This document shows positions 60,884 through 64,000 of a stretch of 64,000 bases of DNA, one piece after another (positions within the stretch are counted from its first letter, which is position 1; each line of letters starts with the position of its first letter). The notes beneath the pieces were generated by a model. That model was not told the origin of the DNA. It did not search any database and worked only from the letters and a program-made list of their open reading frames with translations. The position numbers were made by a program, and so were the translations under genes. The stretch is from Streptomyces sp. NK08204 (GTDB lineage: Bacteria; Actinomycetota; Actinomycetes; Streptomycetales; Streptomycetaceae), in the NCBI RefSeq assembly GCF_020400585.1, contig NZ_JAINVF010000007.1, forward strand, positions 1 through 64,000, given 5' to 3'.

Positions 60884-60916
60884 GGTCAACTAGATCCATT
60901 AACAGGCAAGTTGACC
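60884..60916. promoter_or_regulatory. Inverted repeat upstream of the third DevA-like regulator
   Basis: GGTCAACT (60884-60891) and AGTTGACC (60909-60916), 8-bp perfect arms with 17-nt spacing, 60 bp before the start. A related half GTTGACTGCTTG is at about 60859. The half-site GTTGAC differs from the GTTGGC-type site of devE/devA, suggesting a diverged specificity. Confidence 0.6.
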
Positions 60917-60975
60917 TGACTGCTTGACTGACCGGCATGCGTTTGCGGTGCTCGGGAGCGAGGTACGTACGGCAT

Positions 60976-61869
60976 GTGACCGACAAGCGGACGGACGAGG
61001 CCGGCGGGACGGAGTTCCGTCGGGTCGCGGAGGAGTTGCGGGCACGGATCACCGACGGGGGCTATCCGCTCGGCACCTTCCTGCCGTCGCAGACCACCCT
61101 GGCAGGGGAGTTCGGAGTCTCCCGGGACACCGTGCAGCGGGTGCTGCGCGAGCTGCGCGGCGAGGGATGGATCGAGTCCCGGCAAGGGCGGGCCTCACGG
61201 GTCGTCAAGGGGCAGCGCATCCACTCCTCCGCCCCCCGGGCCACCCGGTCACGGCATGCGATGACCCTGGGTCCTCTCATCGGTGAGGCGTTCGAGCAGA
61301 GCGACGTGTCCCTGGACGTCTACACGCTGACCTCCGAGAGCCTTGACTTCCACATCCACACCCAGGCGGAGCGCATCCGCAACGGAGCCATCACGCCCCG
61401 GCGCATCGCCCTGCGCGTGGTACTCCCCTCCGCGACCGAATCCCCGCCGTACCCGAGAGCCAAGGACCCCAGGGACGACGCCCGGCTTCTGGAGCGGCTG
61501 CGGGGCATCACCGAGCGGCACACCGCCTCGCTCCGCAAGGTCCTCGGGGAACTGCGTGCCGAGAAGCTGGTGCCGTCCGTGGAGTTCGAGTTCCGCCACG
61601 CCCCGCTCACCCCGGCCTTCAAGCTCTACGTCATCAACCGTGCCGAGGTGCTGCACGGCCCGTACATACCGGTCAATCGCCCGATGATGCTGGACACCGG
61701 CGAGGAGGTCGCGGGGCTGGATGTCCTGGGGCTCGGCGCCACCCTCACCCACCACGTCCGCGACAGCCGGCCGGACTCCCCGGGTTCGACCTTCGTGGCG
61801 AGCATGACGGAGTGGTTCGAGGCGGTGTGGGAACTGGTGACCGAAGAGGGTCGCGCCGCGCGCGGATGA
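60976..61869 (+). CDS. Third DevA-like GntR-family regulator
   Basis: 297 aa from GTG 60976 (TACGTA at 60964-60969, six bases before; no ribosome site). wHTH: RVAEELRARITDGGYPLG and TTLAGEFGVSRDTVQRVL. The C-terminal domain keeps the DevA-type blocks in diverged form (ALRVVLPSATESPP, EFEFRHAPLTPAFKLYVIN, WFEAVWELV). It is clearly homologous to DevE and DevA but much more distant. It is followed by a phosphotransferase gene. Function unknown. Confidence 0.85.
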   Translation: MTDKRTDEAGGTEFRRVAEELRARITDGGYPLGTFLPSQTTLAGEFGVSRDTVQRVLRELRGEGWIESRQGRASRVVKGQRIHSSAPRATRSRHAMTLGPLIGEAFEQSDVSLDVYTLTSESLDFHIHTQAERIRNGAITPRRIALRVVLPSATESPPYPRAKDPRDDARLLERLRGITERHTASLRKVLGELRAEKLVPSVEFEFRHAPLTPAFKLYVINRAEVLHGPYIPVNRPMMLDTGEEVAGLDVLGLGATLTHHVRDSRPDSPGSTFVASMTEWFEAVWELVTEEGRAARG

Positions 61870-62005
61870 GAGCCGCGCCGTGCGATAGCATCCGCCCAAC
61901 CGACTGAGCGACCGCTCGGATCCGTGCGCAGGGGATGGCGAACCAGCCGGTCCCGGCCGACCGCCATACGAGTGGCCGACCACCCGTCGGGCGACTCCAC
62001 CAGGG

Positions 62006-62088
62006 CCCTTTCCCCTTCGCTTCCCTTCCGTTCCCTTCGCTTCCTTTCGCTTCCTTTCGCTTCCCTTCCCTTCCCCTTCCACTTTTCG
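62006..62088. repeat. Polypyrimidine tract with 10-bp periodic TTCGCTTCCC units
   Basis: About 80 bp almost free of A and poor in G, with tandem 10-mers TTCGCTTCCC, TTCCGTTCCC, TTCGCTTCCT and TTCCCTTCCC. It lies in the 241-bp gap between the third DevA-like gene and the phosphotransferase, ending 22 bp before the phosphotransferase start. The rest of the gap has no gene. Confidence 0.85.
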
Positions 62089-62110
62089 GCACGAGAACCC
62101 GGAGCGGCCA

Positions 62111-64000
62111 GTGGACGCACCACCCGTCCCCCGTGGCACGGCCGGGGGACGCGCCGGTCGGGCAGCCGGGCGTCAGGGCGTGCTCCGGGCGTTCGTGGAG
62201 CATGCCACCAGGACCGGGCAGGCGAGCCGGGGTTTCCACAACCAGAACTACGTCCTGCCGCTGACCGAGCCGGTGGCCCAGCTCCTCGGCCGCGATCCCG
62301 GAACCGTCGTGACCGTGCGGGTGCGGCGCCGAGGCGCACTGCCTGTGGTGATCCGTACCTGGCAGAACGAGGCCGAGATCCTGCGCGCCGTCAGGGGGGT
62401 CCTGCGCAACGTGCCCGAGTGTCTGGCCGAGGGGGACGGCTTCGCCGTCCACAGCTATGTGGAAGGCGTGCCGCTCTCCAGCGTCTGCGGCAACGGCAGA
62501 CCGGTGGACGGCCTGCTGACCAGGGCGCTGGCCGGCCTGCTCGCCGAGAGCGCCCAGGTGCGCAGCAGCGCCGCGCTGCCGCCCCTGCCCGCCCTGTGGC
62601 CCCGGAACTTCACCGACAGCCAGGGCTTCCTCCAGGCCCTGGCCCGCATGGCGGACGTACAGATCCGGCAGCCCAACTGGGCCTGCTTCGGCGGACTGTT
62701 CACCGCTCTCGGTGTGCCGGAGGACGCCCTCGTCCGACTGGCCGAACGCGTCCCCACGATGTCCCGCCGGCCCTACAGCCTGCTCCACGCCGACCTGCAC
62801 CGCGACAACCTGATCATGTCGTACGGCGGGGACCCGCCCCTGATCTGCGTCGACTGGGAGCTGGCCAGCTACGGCGACCCGCTGCACGACCTGGCCACCC
62901 ACCTGGTCCGGATGCACTACCCGGACCACCAGTGGGACGAGGTCGTCGAGGCGTGGGTGTGCGCCATGCGCGAGGTCCGGCCGGAGGCCGTCAACGGCGT
63001 GGCGCGGGACCTGCGCCACTACGTCGCCTTCGAGCGGGCCCAGTCCGTGTATCCCGATGTGATGCGGGCGGCGCGGTCCCTGGAGGAGTCCTTCGACCGC
63101 ACGAGCCTGGACGAGGCGACCGCCTGGGTGTGCCGCGCCCTGGAGGCGGGGGCGGAGCCGTTGCGGCTGGCGCAGGTGCCGGGCGAGCGGGAGATCGGGC
63201 GGATCCTCCTGCGCTGGGCGTCCGCACGTCCGGGCGGGCCGGTGTGGCACGGCGGCGCGGGGCGGCGCGGCCCGGCCGGCCGGGCGATCGACTGGAAGCC
63301 GGACCGGCGTGTGCGGGAACACCCCGACTTCCCGCACACCGCCGTCCATGACGCCTTGGTCCTCGAGGGCGCGGCACCGGCCGACCGGGTGTTCAAGGGC
63401 ACCGCGCACCTCAACTCGGTGCTGTGGGTGCCCGGTACGCCCTTCCCGGTGGTGGTCCGCCGCAAGGTCGCGGGCGTCCGGCGCGAGCGCAGCTTCCTCA
63501 GCGAGCACGCCGTCCTCGGGGCGATCGAGCGGTCCGGAGTGCCGGTGGCCGCGCCCCGTGTGCTGGCGCTGGGCGAGAGCCACGCCAGGGACCTCGGCCA
63601 CACCTACTCCGGCGACCGCTTCGCCATTCACACCTACGAGGGCCCGCGCGACCCCGGCAGCAAGCCCGACCACCCCGTCAACGGCCTCCTCCCGCACGAG
63701 GCGGACGGCCTGGTCGACCAGTTGGCCGCGCTCACCGAGGTCGACTACATCCAGATCGACCCGGTCGCGGACCGGCTCGGCTTCTACGGCTGGCTCAGCG
63801 AGCAGCTGGTGGCCCTGGTGGCCGCGCTGCCGAAGGAGTCCCAGCAGCTGGCCCGTTTCCTCGGCCTGCCGGACACCGTCCGGCTGCGTGAGATCCTCGC
63901 CCGGCACCGGGTCGCCCACCGCACCCCCGCCCTGCTGCACGGCGACCTCAACCCCTGGAACCTGGTACGCCGGGACGACGGCCGGGCGCTGACCCTGATC
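62111..64000 (+). CDS. Phosphotransferase with two tandem APH/choline-kinase-like domains (3' end outside window)
   Basis: At least 630 codons from GTG 62111 (CGGAG six bases upstream), open to the window end. The N-terminal kinase domain begins with RGFHNQNYVLPL and has the catalytic loop LLHADLHRDNLI with metal-binding VDWELASYGDP. A second domain starts near residue 410 (FKGTAHLNSVLW, VVVRRKVAGVRRERSFLSE) and has its own LLHGDLNPWNLV at the very end. Both HxDxxxxN loops are intact, so it is a fusion or duplication rather than a decayed copy. Substrate unknown. Confidence 0.8.
   Translation, partial: MDAPPVPRGTAGGRAGRAAGRQGVLRAFVEHATRTGQASRGFHNQNYVLPLTEPVAQLLGRDPGTVVTVRVRRRGALPVVIRTWQNEAEILRAVRGVLRNVPECLAEGDGFAVHSYVEGVPLSSVCGNGRPVDGLLTRALAGLLAESAQVRSSAALPPLPALWPRNFTDSQGFLQALARMADVQIRQPNWACFGGLFTALGVPEDALVRLAERVPTMSRRPYSLLHADLHRDNLIMSYGGDPPLICVDWELASYGDPLHDLATHLVRMHYPDHQWDEVVEAWVCAMREVRPEAVNGVARDLRHYVAFERAQSVYPDVMRAARSLEESFDRTSLDEATAWVCRALEAGAEPLRLAQVPGEREIGRILLRWASARPGGPVWHGGAGRRGPAGRAIDWKPDRRVREHPDFPHTAVHDALVLEGAAPADRVFKGTAHLNSVLWVPGTPFPVVVRRKVAGVRRERSFLSEHAVLGAIERSGVPVAAPRVLALGESHARDLGHTYSGDRFAIHTYEGPRDPGSKPDHPVNGLLPHEADGLVDQLAALTEVDYIQIDPVADRLGFYGWLSEQLVALVAALPKESQQLARFLGLPDTVRLREILARHRVAHRTPALLHGDLNPWNLVRRDDGRALTLI

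Noticed and set aside
61745..63940. 731-codon minus-strand open frame opposite the double-kinase gene
   Set aside because: Antisense shadow; the plus strand has kinase motifs in order and a suitable start.
1..64000. tRNA, rRNA, insertion sequences
   Set aside because: No cloverleaf-like, rRNA-like or transposase-like sequences were noticed on reading both strands; short RNAs could still be missed without a covariance search.

Overview
The window is chromosomal DNA of a Streptomyces species. The base composition is very GC-rich, third codon positions are almost always G or C, GTG and TTG starts are common, and several families are actinobacterial or Streptomyces-specific (GlnR, Nur, RsiG, DevA-like GntR regulators, mycothiol synthase, XRE/DUF397 pairs, rare TTA codons). 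From memory, gene content and order follow the S. coelicolor A3(2) region around SCO4126 to SCO4191. Locus numbers are given only as probable orthologues and were not checked by alignment.

Layout. 0.1-3.9 kb: a secreted beta-propeller/phosphoesterase protein, an isochorismatase-like hydrolase and a GNAT acetyltransferase. 3.9-11.2 kb: a six-gene minus-strand operon of type IV secretion-like membrane proteins and ATPases, probably the cmdABCDEF cluster. 11.7-18.2 kb: an accessory-looking block with a TetR/SDR divergent pair, a decayed SDR relic, a secreted serine protease, and a three-gene type VII-secretion-like unit (WXG-type proteins plus a lipoprotein). 18.4-20.3 kb: a lytic transglycosylase/NlpC-P60 hydrolase and a PAP2 phosphatase. 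20.3-35 kb: a phosphate and polyphosphate island. It holds pstSCAB behind a clear PHO box, pit with its DUF47 partner, ppk with CHAD and Nudix genes, and also csoR with a perfect palindromic operator, plus mshD. 35.4-43.9 kb: regulatory and housekeeping genes, namely an OmpR/HK pair next to an HtrA-like protease, a LacI regulator, glnR, an alpha/beta hydrolase and a MoaD/ThiS protein. 44.6-50 kb: secreted proteins and a sulfur-metabolism locus (DUF1416 and thiosulfate sulfurtransferase) preceded by a 26-residue cysteine-containing leader peptide. 50.3-52.4 kb: an XRE/DUF397 module beside a truncated gene. 52.5-57.4 kb: nitrobindin-like protein, nur, ygfZ, dtd, the c-di-GMP-dependent anti-sigma gene rsiG, and an Eis-like acetyltransferase. 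57.7-64 kb: three DevA-type GntR regulators in a row, each near a palindrome and a divergent small membrane ORF, with the HAD phosphatase devB and a double-kinase-domain phosphotransferase that runs off the end.

How the genes work together. High-affinity (Pst) and low-affinity (Pit) phosphate uptake lies beside polyphosphate synthesis (Ppk) and a probable polyphosphate-binding CHAD protein. Developmental control is a second theme (cmd cluster, rsiG, devE/devA/devB). A third is metal and sulfur homeostasis (csoR, nur, sulfurtransferase with its leader). Many genes have a TANNNT -10 box placed 6-7 nt before the start codon and no Shine-Dalgarno sequence, so leaderless mRNAs seem frequent here. 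No tRNA, rRNA, CRISPR array or intact insertion sequence was seen.
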